Source: Streptomyces sp. V3I8
GTDB lineage: Bacteria > Actinomycetota > Actinomycetes > Streptomycetales > Streptomycetaceae
Direction: 5' to 3'
Length of the DNA stretch: 64,000 nucleotides
NCBI RefSeq assembly: GCF_030817535.1
Contig: NZ_JAUSZL010000002.1
Span: 62,001-126,000, forward strand
Positions within the stretch are counted from its first letter, which is position 1; every line of letters starts with the position of its first letter. The translations under genes were made by a program, and so were the position numbers. Positions 26,582 to 34,089 of the stretch are shown here, piece after piece. The notes beneath the pieces were generated by a model. The model searched no databases. It saw only the letters and a program-made list of their open reading frames with translations, and had not been told where the DNA came from.

Positions 26582-27471
26582 GCCGGAACCTCCCGTGCGG
26601 TGACGGTCAGGGAGGGGACCTGGTCCCAGCCGACCACGTGCATGACATGGCTGAGCATCGGCGCGAGATCCACCACGTGCAGGCACCGTCCGGCGGGCAG
26701 CCGCTCCGCGGCGCGCACCAGTGCCCGTACTCCGGCCAGGTCGATGAACTGCAGGCCGCTCATGTCGACGATGATGTCACCGGGCCAGTCCAGGGTGGTC
26801 TCCAGCGCCGCGGCCAGCGCCTGGGCGGAGTGGTGGTCCACGTCGCCGACCACGCGCAGGGAACGCTGCCCGTCGCGGAACGACGGCACCAGTCTGAGCA
26901 TGGAGCCGGTGTGGAGGGGTTCCTGTTCCACCGAGCCGGAATGCCGCCGGTCGAAGTCGTGCAGGACGGCGGGGTCGAAGCGACGGGCGTCGTACTGGCA
27001 GATCGCCGAGGCGGGACGCCCGGTGAACACCTCGTTCACTTTCGTCTCGTACTCGCCCAGGCGCTCGGCGCCCGGCGTGTCCCGCAGGACCCAGCCCATC
27101 TCACCGCTGACCCTGAAGCCCGTGTAGCCGGCCCTGAGCGAGCCGGCGACCTCCTGGTGGAGGGTGGCCACCATGGCATCGGGGTCGAAGGGTCCCCCGG
27201 CGAGGTAACTGCCGCCGGCCGTGGTCACGGTGAGCTGGCCCTTCGCCAGCGCCGGCGCCGGGTCCGCCCCGGCCCCGCGCAGCCAGTCCAGCACCTGCTC
27301 GGGCGTGCTCCGGTCGGCGAAGTACATGACCCGCTCGCCGCGTCGCAGACCGTCCAGGAGATAGGCGACGGCCACCCGTCGCTGTTCGGCATCGTCGGTG
27401 AACGCCAGACACAGGTGGTCGCCGTGGCCGGTCTCGCCGACCGCGCGCTCCCGGGTGTCGTACGCGATCAT
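26578..27471 (-). CDS. MEDS sensor domain fused to a STAS domain lacking the phosphoserine
   Basis: A 297-residue protein. The MEDS domain spans about residues 15-175 (starts with H-L-C-L-A-F). The STAS domain spans about 195-295. At the canonical D-S-[ST]-G site this STAS reads F-I-D-L-A-G, so residue 245 is Leu where the phosphorylated Ser should be. It cannot be switched by serine phosphorylation and would act as a constitutive or MEDS-gated binder. ATG 27471 is followed by a normal domain start; the Shine-Dalgarno is a weak GGTGGGA. It is the first gene of a two-gene operon with the MEDS-ATPase. Upstream sequence is the remnant of an oxidoreductase gene. Confidence 0.88.
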   Translation of the reverse strand: MIAYDTRERAVGETGHGDHLCLAFTDDAEQRRVAVAYLLDGLRRGERVMYFADRSTPEQVLDWLRGAGADPAPALAKGQLTVTTAGGSYLAGGPFDPDAMVATLHQEVAGSLRAGYTGFRVSGEMGWVLRDTPGAERLGEYETKVNEVFTGRPASAICQYDARRFDPAVLHDFDRRHSGSVEQEPLHTGSMLRLVPSFRDGQRSLRVVGDVDHHSAQALAAALETTLDWPGDIIVDMSGLQFIDLAGVRALVRAAERLPAGRCLHVVDLAPMLSHVMHVVGWDQVPSLTVTAREVPA

Positions 27472-27497
27472 GCTGGTCCCACCGACTTCACCCTCCC

Positions 27498-28003
27498 TCA
27501 GCTTGCGACTCCACTCGTCACGGTCTGTCGCCCGACAGGGTCCGCGCCATCGTAACGCCCGGTCCCGCCCCGCCCACAAGCACGGGTGAGGGTCGGTCCG
27601 GGCCGCCGTGCGGACCGTCGTCCTGTGGGGTCGTCGATCGGCTCGCGCATACGCCGCAGCACCGGTAGACGGCGCAGGTTGTGGCCGGCGTACAGGCGGG
27701 TGCGGGAGCGGAGGGCGGCGGTGAGCAGGGTGTCGCAGTCGTCGACGGAGATCCCGAGGGGCTTCTCCACGAACACCGCGTCCAGGCCGTCGTCGAGCAT
27801 GTCCTCGTACCGCTCGCGCACCGCGACGTCCGCTCCGGACAGGCGTCTGGCGTCGTCCTGCCCTCTGGGGTGGGGGTCGGCGCAGGAGACACCACCCGGG
27901 AGCGGCCCGGCCGGTTCGCGAGTGTGGCCAGGGGAGCGCGCCGGCCGACGCCCACCACTCCGATATGCGGTTCGGCATCCGCCGGCCGGACCTGATCGCC
28001 CAT
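27498..28003 (-). pseudogene. Remnant of a Gfo/Idh/MocA-family oxidoreductase
   Basis: ATG 28003 begins a Rossmann start (H-I-G-V-V-G-V-G-R-R-A-P-L-A) that runs to V-V-S near 27888. There the coding pattern shifts frame to C-A-D-P-H-P-R-G-Q-D-D-A-R-R-L and continues through Y-E-D-M-L-D-D-G-L-D-A-V-F-V-E-K-P-L-G to R-R-M-R-E around 27640, after which similarity ends. In intact relatives about 25-30 residues separate D-A-V-F-V from the V-E-K-P-L motif; here the two are fused, as if a deletion joined the repeated A-V-F-V codons. The C-terminal two-thirds is gone. Dead gene with frameshift, internal deletion and truncation. Confidence 0.8.
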
Positions 28004-28030
28004 GTGCCCGTCCCCTCGCTCCGGTTGAGT

Positions 28031-28867
28031 TCAGTTCAGGTCGGCGCGCAGCGGGTGGTGATCCGAGTACGGGGTCGGACGGACGCGGTGTCCGAGCGCG
28101 ACCACGCCTCGCAGGAAGATGTAGTCGAACTTGCTCTGCCAGTCGGTGGTCACCTCGCAGTCACCGGTGGGCGAGGGACCGCACTCGGGGTCCGCGTCCG
28201 CGGCCAGTGTCCACATCCGGGCGAGTTCGGGGGTGTCGGGCACGGCGTTGAAGTCGCCGAGGACGATCGCGCGATCGTGCCGTGCCACCTCCGCGGCGAG
28301 CACTCCGGTCTGCTGCGCCCGGACCGCTTCCTGACGCCGTTCGGCGAGATGGGTGTTGAAGACCCGGACGGACCTGTCGCCCACCGTGGTGGTGACGGCC
28401 ATGTACCCACGGTCCTCGGATCCGCCGTCGGGGTACTCGACGTCGACGACGTCCGTCATCGGTGACGCGGAGAGAACGGCCTGGCCGTAGGCTCCCGGAC
28501 TCCACGGCAGTCCCCCGCAGCGGCCCCAGTTGCGCAGGACCGTGCCGTACTCCACGCGGTAGACCAGCCCGTAGCGGTACCGCAGATGGTCCCGGATCCG
28601 CTCGACGTCCCGTACACACGCTTCCTGCAGACCGACGACCTGCGGGGCGGACGCGGCGATCTCCGCCGCCCGGTTGACGTTGCTCTCCTCGCAGGGGTTG
28701 CAGATGTTCCACGTCATGACGCGGTTCGGCACGACGTCCACGGGCTCTTCGACGGACAGCGACGTGTCGCCGAAGAGGGAACCGGTCGGCCCGCTGGGGC
28801 CGAGGAGCACCAGGCAGGCCAGGACCAGAGCGCCCGCGAGCACACGCGCACGCCTCCTGGACACCAT
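28031..28867 (-). CDS. Secreted or membrane-anchored endonuclease/exonuclease/phosphatase family protein
   Basis: A 278-residue protein. A hydrophobic segment at about residues 7-25 follows an arginine-rich start, fitting a signal peptide or anchor. The EEP fold is marked by T-W-N-I near residue 50, G-L-Q-E with the metal-binding Glu, L-G-D-F-N-A-V-P-D and the terminal S-D-H-H-P-L. Members hydrolyse phosphodiesters in DNA, RNA or phospholipid head groups; the substrate here is unknown. ATG 28867 has GAGGAGG very close upstream; the open upstream extension has no Shine-Dalgarno and would bury the signal sequence. Confidence 0.85.
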   Translation of the reverse strand: MVSRRRARVLAGALVLACLVLLGPSGPTGSLFGDTSLSVEEPVDVVPNRVMTWNICNPCEESNVNRAAEIAASAPQVVGLQEACVRDVERIRDHLRYRYGLVYRVEYGTVLRNWGRCGGLPWSPGAYGQAVLSASPMTDVVDVEYPDGGSEDRGYMAVTTTVGDRSVRVFNTHLAERRQEAVRAQQTGVLAAEVARHDRAIVLGDFNAVPDTPELARMWTLAADADPECGPSPTGDCEVTTDWQSKFDYIFLRGVVALGHRVRPTPYSDHHPLRADLN

Positions 28868-29053
28868 CGCCTCCTCACAGCGGATGCCATGGCATCCGAC
28901 CCCTCCATCGACGAGATTATCGGACAAGCCGTCGGCCAGGAGGGCGCCGACGTCGGTGATCATCGTCACGGACGTCGCCTCCCCGGCGGGACCACGAGCC
29001 GTTCCGGCCACCTGCCGGCCGGCCTCAGGCGTACGTGCGGGGCTCGGGCGGCC

Positions 29054-30301
29054 TCATTGCGAGGGCCGTCGGGGTCCGTCCGCCGGTGCCGGCCGCGAGT
29101 CGGGCGCGGAGGCCGCCGGTGGTGTCGCGCGGCGGGTGCCGACCGCGGGGGCGAGGAGGACCGCCACGGCGACGAAGGCCAGGACGACGGTCATCGCGGC
29201 GCGCAGGCCGTAGTGGTCGCCGAGGAAGCCCAGGCCGGGTGGCCCCACGAGGAAGGCGACATAGCCGATCATCGCCACGAGGCTGACGCGGGCCGCCGCG
29301 TCGGGTCCGGAGTCCCCGGCCGCGGAGAGGGCGAGGGGGAAGCCGAGCGACGCTCCGAGTCCCCACAGGAGCACGGCCGTTCCGGCGAGGAAGGCGTTGT
29401 CGGCGAAGATGACGACGGCGAGGCCGAGCGCGGCGGAGACCGCGCTGGCGCGCACGACGGGCGCGCGGCCGTAGCGGTCGATGAAGAAACCTCCGCCGAA
29501 CCGGCCGATCGCCATGGCGGCGGCGAAGCCGGCGTAGACGGCCGACCCGAGGGCCGGGTCCATGTCGTGTCCGTCGACCATGAGCAGCGGAAGCCAGTCG
29601 TTGGCCGCGCCCTCGGCCAGGGCCATGGTCAGCACGATCCCGCCGATCAGCAGCAGGCGCCGGTCCTTCCAGACCGCGGAATGCCGCGGCTTGCCCTCGG
29701 CGGCACCGTGCCGGCTGCCGCGGGTCCGGCCGACTCCGCGGGGGACGGCCCGCAGGGCGTGGGCGAACATGGCGGTGGTGACGACGGCGACGGCCGCCAG
29801 ATGCCAGTGCACGGGAAAGCCGACGGCGGTGCACAGGATGCCGAGCGAGGCGCCCACGACGGTCCCGAGACTGAAGAACCCGTGGAGTGTGGGCAGGACC
29901 GTGCGGGCGGTGATCCGCTCGACCTCCGCGCCGTCGATGTTGACCGCGACCTCGCCGCCGCCCATGCCCGCGCCGAAGAGGAAGAGTCCCGCCATGACAA
30001 CCGGCGCGGACGACCAGAGCGCTCCGCAGCCGATCACCACCATGCTGGAGACGACGAGCGCGGTCCCCCACCCCATGACCGGCCGGGTCCCGAATCTCGC
30101 CACCAGCGCTCCGGAGCCGAGGACGCCGAGCATCGAGCCGACGGAGAGGCCGAACAGCACGATGCCCATCTGCGCGGTCGAGGCGTCCAGTTGGTCCCTG
30201 ATGTCCGGCGTCCGGGTCACCCAGGAGGAGATCGACAGGCCCGGCATGAGGAAGAAGAGGAACAGTGCCGTGCGGCGGCGGCGTGTGGCCGGGTCTATCA
30301 C
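29054..30301 (-). CDS. MFS transporter, 12 transmembrane type
   Basis: About 415 residues with twelve hydrophobic segments and the R-F-G-T-R-P motif-A loop between helices 2 and 3. The early S-S-W-V-T-R-T-P-D-I-R-D pattern fits a sugar- or drug-transporting MFS subgroup (YbjJ-like). The start chosen is GTG 30301 (V-I-D-P-A-T-R-R-R-R), which gives the family's normal N-terminus; the open frame continues upstream through a heptanucleotide repeat and is rejected. Substrate unknown. Confidence 0.85.
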   Translation of the reverse strand: MIDPATRRRRTALFLFFLMPGLSISSWVTRTPDIRDQLDASTAQMGIVLFGLSVGSMLGVLGSGALVARFGTRPVMGWGTALVVSSMVVIGCGALWSSAPVVMAGLFLFGAGMGGGEVAVNIDGAEVERITARTVLPTLHGFFSLGTVVGASLGILCTAVGFPVHWHLAAVAVVTTAMFAHALRAVPRGVGRTRGSRHGAAEGKPRHSAVWKDRRLLLIGGIVLTMALAEGAANDWLPLLMVDGHDMDPALGSAVYAGFAAAMAIGRFGGGFFIDRYGRAPVVRASAVSAALGLAVVIFADNAFLAGTAVLLWGLGASLGFPLALSAAGDSGPDAAARVSLVAMIGYVAFLVGPPGLGFLGDHYGLRAAMTVVLAFVAVAVLLAPAVGTRRATPPAASAPDSRPAPADGPRRPSQ

Positions 30302-30400
30302 TGCGGGCTCGATCCAGACGTGTGGCAGCCGAGGACGTGGTCGTCCCCGAGAAGTAAATATGCACAAACGTACAGGGCGGTTCCGTTCGCCTCCGCGACC

Positions 30401-30434
30401 CGCACCACGCACCACGCACCACGCACCACGCACC
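30401..30434. repeat. Heptanucleotide tandem repeat upstream of the MFS gene
   Basis: CGCACCA is repeated almost five times without error (30401-30434). It lies about 100 bases upstream of the MFS start, between divergent transcription units, where copy-number change would alter promoter spacing. Confidence 0.85.
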
Positions 30435-30566
30435 CATGATCCGTACGGCCGAGCGATGTGATCACTCGATCGTGAGTTCCCTGCGCCCCGTGTCCGCGGT
30501 GACGTGATGCTCATCAGGACGGCGGGGATCGCATCCGTCCCGGTGTACGGGGTGTGGGGAGATGGC

Positions 30567-30848
30567 ATGACGAGGGAAACGGGACGGCGGGAGGGTTCGG
30601 ACAGCCAGGCGGTACTGCTGGTCGCCGGGCTGGCCGATCTGACGGTGAGCACGCTGGGCTCGGCCCTGGGGACGGTGCGCGGGCTGTTACGCCGCTCCGA
30701 CGCCACGGAGTTGGCCGCGGAGGCCGAGCGGGATCTGAGGGCACGCGGGCGACTGGTGCTGGACCGGTACGCGGACTCTCCCCCGGCCCACCTGGAGATC
30801 CTCGCCCGGCACGTCATGGCACGTCATGGCGCGGAAGGCCGTCGATGA
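30567..30848 (+). CDS. Small protein with a TTA codon, first gene of the polyprenyl operon
   Basis: A 93-residue, mostly helical protein of unknown family, with a central apolar stretch (A-V-L-L-V-A-G-L-A-D-L) and a charged second half. ATG 30567 has GGGGAG six bases upstream. Leu41 is TTA (30687-30689), so it should be translated only when the bldA tRNA is charged. The stop overlaps the polyprenyl synthase ATG (ATGA), so bldA would indirectly govern that enzyme too. A perfect 10-bp duplication GGCACGTCAT (30808-30827) lies near its 3' end. Possibly an accessory or regulatory subunit; that is a guess. Confidence 0.7.
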   Translation: MTRETGRREGSDSQAVLLVAGLADLTVSTLGSALGTVRGLLRRSDATELAAEAERDLRARGRLVLDRYADSPPAHLEILARHVMARHGAEGRR

Positions 30849-31900
30849 CGTCCGGGCACTGGGATCCGGCGGCGTTCAAGATCCGCGTGGACGCCGTGCT
30901 CCGTCAGGTCGTCGCCGAGGAGGCCGACCGGTTCGCGGCGATCGATCCGCTCCTGGCGCCGGTGGCCGAGCAGGTGGAGGCGGCGGTCGCGGACGGCAAA
31001 CGGCTGCGGGCGGCGTTCTGCTACTGGGGCTGGCGTGCGGTGGGACAGCCGGACAGCGACGCCCTGGTCCGCGCGGCGGCGTCCATGGAACTGGTGCACG
31101 CCGCCGCGGTCGTGCACGACGACCTCATCGACGACAGCCCTCTGCGGCACGGCCGGCCCACCGCGCACATGGCCCTGCGAGGTGCCGTACGCCGCCGTCC
31201 GCGCGCCCTCGCCGCCGCACGGTCACTGGCGATGCTGGTCGGGGACCTGCTGATGGCTCTGGCCGGGCAGTTGTTCACCACGAGCGGGCTGCCCGCCGCC
31301 TACCTGGCCCGGGCCCGCCCGCTGTGGTCGGTGATGGCACGCGAACTGATCGCGGGCGAGTGCCTGGAGATCCTGCGTACCGGAGCCGGACCGGACACCT
31401 CGGCGTCGCTGAAGGTGATCCGCTACAAGACGGCCAAGTACACGGTCGAACAGCCGTTGTTGATCGGCGGGGCGCTGGCCGGGGCCGACGCGAGGCAGCG
31501 AGCGGGCTGTTCCGCCTACGGACTGCCGCTCGGTGAGGCGTTCCAGCTGCGGGACGACCTGCTCGGCCTGTTCGGGGATCCGCGGCACACGGGCAAGGCC
31601 AACGCCGACGACCTGCGCGGCCACCGGCCCACGGCCCTGCTCGCGGAGACCTGGCGCCTCGCCGACGACGACGACCGGGACCTGCTGCGCACCTTCCTGG
31701 GCCGGCGCGACGCGGACGCGGAGGCGCTGGACGCGGTCCGCGCGACGATGCGCCGGCTGAAGTCCCCCGATCGCATCGAGGCCATGATCACCGCGCGGGT
31801 CGAGGAAGCCCTGGCGGCCCTCCACGAGTGGGGGGCGCCGGCGCCCGCCGCCCTCGCCCTGACCGCGCTGGCGCATTCGGCGGCGGTCCGCCGGACCTGA
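30845..31900 (+). CDS. Polyprenyl diphosphate synthase
   Basis: A 351-residue class I trans-prenyltransferase that condenses isopentenyl diphosphate with an allylic diphosphate. The first aspartate-rich motif is D92-D-L-I-D96 and the second D237-D-L-L-G-L-F-G-D245. K-R-L-R near residue 52 and K-T-A-K-Y-T around 195-200 fit the substrate-binding lysines. Product chain length (FPP, GGPP or longer) cannot be read with confidence. It overlaps the TTA-containing small gene and is 77 bases before a DUF2236 oxygenase gene, suggesting a short terpenoid-type pathway. Confidence 0.92.
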   Translation: MTSGHWDPAAFKIRVDAVLRQVVAEEADRFAAIDPLLAPVAEQVEAAVADGKRLRAAFCYWGWRAVGQPDSDALVRAAASMELVHAAAVVHDDLIDDSPLRHGRPTAHMALRGAVRRRPRALAAARSLAMLVGDLLMALAGQLFTTSGLPAAYLARARPLWSVMARELIAGECLEILRTGAGPDTSASLKVIRYKTAKYTVEQPLLIGGALAGADARQRAGCSAYGLPLGEAFQLRDDLLGLFGDPRHTGKANADDLRGHRPTALLAETWRLADDDDRDLLRTFLGRRDADAEALDAVRATMRRLKSPDRIEAMITARVEEALAALHEWGAPAPAALALTALAHSAAVRRT

Positions 31901-31977
31901 CTGCCGTAACGAAGTCCCGCGGCGGATTCCTGTGACGGATCCCCGCGACGGATCCCCGCGACGACAAGGAGATTGCC

Positions 31978-33138
31978 ATGCCCCACACCGCACGGTCTTT
32001 GGACGCGCTGCGCGAGAACGGCGACGAACTCGCCGACGCCACGGTCGCCACGCTCTTCGAACGCGGGGAAGTCGGTACGTTCAACACCCTGATGCGGTAC
32101 GTGTCCACCGCCGGCGCTCCCCTGCCCGACGGGCTGCCCGCTGTCGCCCGGGAGTACCTCCGGGCCACGAGCGCGCCGCCGGCCTGGGTGGACTGGTCGG
32201 AGATGGAGAAGGCCCGACTGTTCTTCATCGACAACAACGTGCACATCTCCACCGCGCTGTCCTTCGCCGCCATGCCCGCCTGCTATCTCGTGCCGCACGT
32301 GGCGAAGCTGCTGTCCGCCACCCACGGGCTGGACTATCCCTCCAAGCGGATGGCGGAGACGGGCCAGTTCACCGTCCATCTGATGCAGCCCGACGCCTTC
32401 GAGGCCGGCAGCCGCTTCGTTCCGGCGGCGCAGAAGGTCCGCCTCCTGCACGCCTCGATCCGCCACCACCTCAGGCGCGAGGACCGGTGGGACACCGCCG
32501 CGCTGGGAGCACCGATCTGCCAGGAGGACCTGATCGGCGGGCAGATGTTCTTCTCCCTGCTGGTGCTGGACAGCCTGCACCGTCTGGGCATCCACATGTC
32601 GACGGAGGGCGCGGAGGCCTACTACTACGCCTGGCGTGTGGTCGGCGCCATGCTCGGCGTCGACCAGGACGCCGTCCCCAGGACCCTCGACGAGGCACGC
32701 GCCTTCCTCGACCTGTACATGGTCCGGCACATGGGGCCCTCCGCGGAGGGCGCGCAGCTGACCCGGCAGCTGGTCGACCTGTACGAGGAGGTCGTGCCGG
32801 GGACCTTCTTCGACCCGATCGTCTCCGCGCTGATCCGCCACCTCATCGGCGACACCTGCGCCGACTGGCTCCAGGTACGACGTACTCCTTGGGACACCGT
32901 CGTCAAGGCCGTGCCGCACCTTCTCGGCGTCCTGGAAACCGTCGAGGACCGCTCCCCGCTCGGCGCCTGGGCGCTGGACCGGCTCGGACACCTCACCACC
33001 GTGCTCGAGCTGTCCTCCCTCACCCGAGGGCGCGTCATGCACTACGCGATCCCCGAACAGCTCAAGAAGGACTACGGCATCTCCAGCACGGTCCCCCGCA
33101 CCCGGCGGTGGACCCCGCCCACGCCCTCGGTCTCCTGA
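31978..33138 (+). CDS. DUF2236 / latex-clearing-protein-like heme oxygenase
   Basis: A 386-residue protein with AAGGAG six bases before ATG. The pattern R124, T128, H158 (K-R-M-A-E-T-G and R-L-L-H-A-S-I-R-H) has the same spacing as Arg164, Thr168 and heme-ligand His198 of Lcp from Streptomyces K30, as remembered. The Lcp positions for Lys167 and Glu148 would be Glu127 and Val108 here, so true rubber cleavage is doubtful. No signal peptide is visible. The family (also called MpaB-type oxygenases) oxidises isoprenoid chains in some members. Its neighbour is a polyprenyl diphosphate synthase, so an oxidised prenyl product is a reasonable hypothesis. Confidence 0.85.
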   Translation: MPHTARSLDALRENGDELADATVATLFERGEVGTFNTLMRYVSTAGAPLPDGLPAVAREYLRATSAPPAWVDWSEMEKARLFFIDNNVHISTALSFAAMPACYLVPHVAKLLSATHGLDYPSKRMAETGQFTVHLMQPDAFEAGSRFVPAAQKVRLLHASIRHHLRREDRWDTAALGAPICQEDLIGGQMFFSLLVLDSLHRLGIHMSTEGAEAYYYAWRVVGAMLGVDQDAVPRTLDEARAFLDLYMVRHMGPSAEGAQLTRQLVDLYEEVVPGTFFDPIVSALIRHLIGDTCADWLQVRRTPWDTVVKAVPHLLGVLETVEDRSPLGAWALDRLGHLTTVLELSSLTRGRVMHYAIPEQLKKDYGISSTVPRTRRWTPPTPSVS

Positions 33139-33192
33139 CAGACTCGGTGACCTTGGTGACCTCAAGGGCTCTGACGGCCCGTGCGCAGGACC

Positions 33193-33237
33193 GGACGGCG
33201 CAGGGGTGGACGGCGCAGGTCCGGACGGCGCACCGCC
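33193..33237. repeat. Three 15-bp direct repeats between convergent genes
   Basis: GGACGGCGCA recurs at exactly 15-bp spacing three times (from 33193, 33208 and 33223) in the space between the oxygenase and the toxin gene. No function is evident. Confidence 0.6.
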
Positions 33238-33262
33238 GACGGGCGACGGCGGACGCGCGGAA

Positions 33263-33640
33263 TCAGGTGGTGGTGGGCCAGGTCCGCAGCAGCGCCGCGA
33301 TCCTCCCCGCCGTGCAGGTGGGGTCGAGCAGCAGGTCCTTGAGAGCGACGGCGTCCGCACGCACGGGTTTCACGGAGATTCCGGCGGCGTCGAGGTACAT
33401 CACTCCGGTCGCGGCGGCCACGGCCAGGTTGGAACGCTCCAGCCAGCGGCACCGGCCCAGTGTGTGCACCAGCGCGGCGGCCTTGGCGTAGGGGCCGCCG
33501 TAGACGTCCTGCTCGAACAGCTCGGCCCGGTGCCGGGCGACCGCCGCGACCGGTACGCCGTAGTCGTCGGGGGCGGGATCGTCCGCTCCGGCCGCCTCGG
33601 CGACCTGCAGGATCCAGGGAACATCGATGTGCAGTTCCAT
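33263..33640 (-). CDS. Fic/Doc-like toxin of a type II toxin-antitoxin module
   Basis: A 125-residue protein. The N-terminal I-D-V-P-W-I-L and the central V-Y-G-G-P-Y-A-K-A-A-A-L then L-E-R-S-N-L-A-V-A-A-A match a Streptomyces family annotated as the toxin of a Fic-family TA system. The canonical Fic HPFx(D/E)GN motif is not present: the helix reads C-R-W-L-E-R-S-N, so Fic AMP- or phosphotransfer is uncertain. ATG 33640 overlaps the antitoxin stop (ATGA), the usual TA arrangement with the antitoxin first. Confidence 0.75.
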   Translation of the reverse strand: MELHIDVPWILQVAEAAGADDPAPDDYGVPVAAVARHRAELFEQDVYGGPYAKAAALVHTLGRCRWLERSNLAVAAATGVMYLDAAGISVKPVRADAVALKDLLLDPTCTAGRIAALLRTWPTTT

Positions 33641-33876
33641 CAGGCCGCGCGCACTTCCCCTGGCTGCCGAGCGTCCTCGGCCTCGTCGAAGACCGCCTGG
33701 TGATCGGCCAGGAAGCGGGCGGCCGCCTCCACACCGCGGGCACGCAGACCGCTGGCATCGTCCTGGACGAGCCGGGCGAGGTAGTCCCCGACACTCACCC
33801 CCAGGTCGGCGGCGCGCTTGCGCGCGAGCTCCGCCACGTCCTCATCCACTCGTGCACCCAGCTGTGTCTTCGCCAT
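33640..33876 (-). CDS. Ribbon-helix-helix antitoxin
   Basis: A 78-residue protein. Residues 1-45 (K-T-Q-L-G-A-R-V-D-E-D-V then L-G-V-S-V-G-D-Y-L) read as a ribbon-helix-helix DNA-binding domain, and the acidic C-terminal tail would cap the toxin. ATG 33876 lies nine bases from a perfect palindromic operator, as expected for autorepression. It is translationally coupled to the toxin gene. Confidence 0.8.
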   Translation of the reverse strand: MAKTQLGARVDEDVAELARKRAADLGVSVGDYLARLVQDDASGLRARGVEAAARFLADHQAVFDEAEDARQPGEVRAA

Positions 33877-33884
33877 GCGCCTAC

Positions 33885-33900
33885 GGTAACAGCTGTTACC
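33885..33900. promoter_or_regulatory. Autoregulatory operator of the toxin-antitoxin module
   Basis: GGTAACAGCTGTTACC is a perfect 16-bp palindrome directly upstream of the antitoxin start, the expected target of the ribbon-helix-helix dimer pair. Confidence 0.8.
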
Positions 33901-34014
33901 AAGTCTCGTCCAGGACAGAACATCGGCCCGGACCGGCTGAACGACCACAACGAGGGCACACGACCTTCTGCGACACCGATGGGGTGCCGCTGTTCCGAGA
34001 GGAAGAGGAATCCC

Positions 34015-34089
34015 ATGTACATAGGCCTGGGCACCATCGTCGTCATCATCATCATCGTGGCCGTCGTCATGATGCTGCGCCGCCGCTGA
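34015..34089 (+). CDS. 24-residue single-span membrane peptide
   Basis: ATG 34015 follows a strong AGAGGAAGAGGA ribosome-binding stretch. The 24 codons encode a short start (M-Y-I-G-L-G), an unbroken run of Ile/Val/Ala/Met and a C-terminal L-R-R-R, so it should cross the membrane once with the arginines inside. It is too short for normal gene finders. It might act like small hydrophobic stress or toxin peptides; function unknown. It lies divergently from the TA module. Confidence 0.6.
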   Translation: MYIGLGTIVVIIIIVAVVMMLRRR

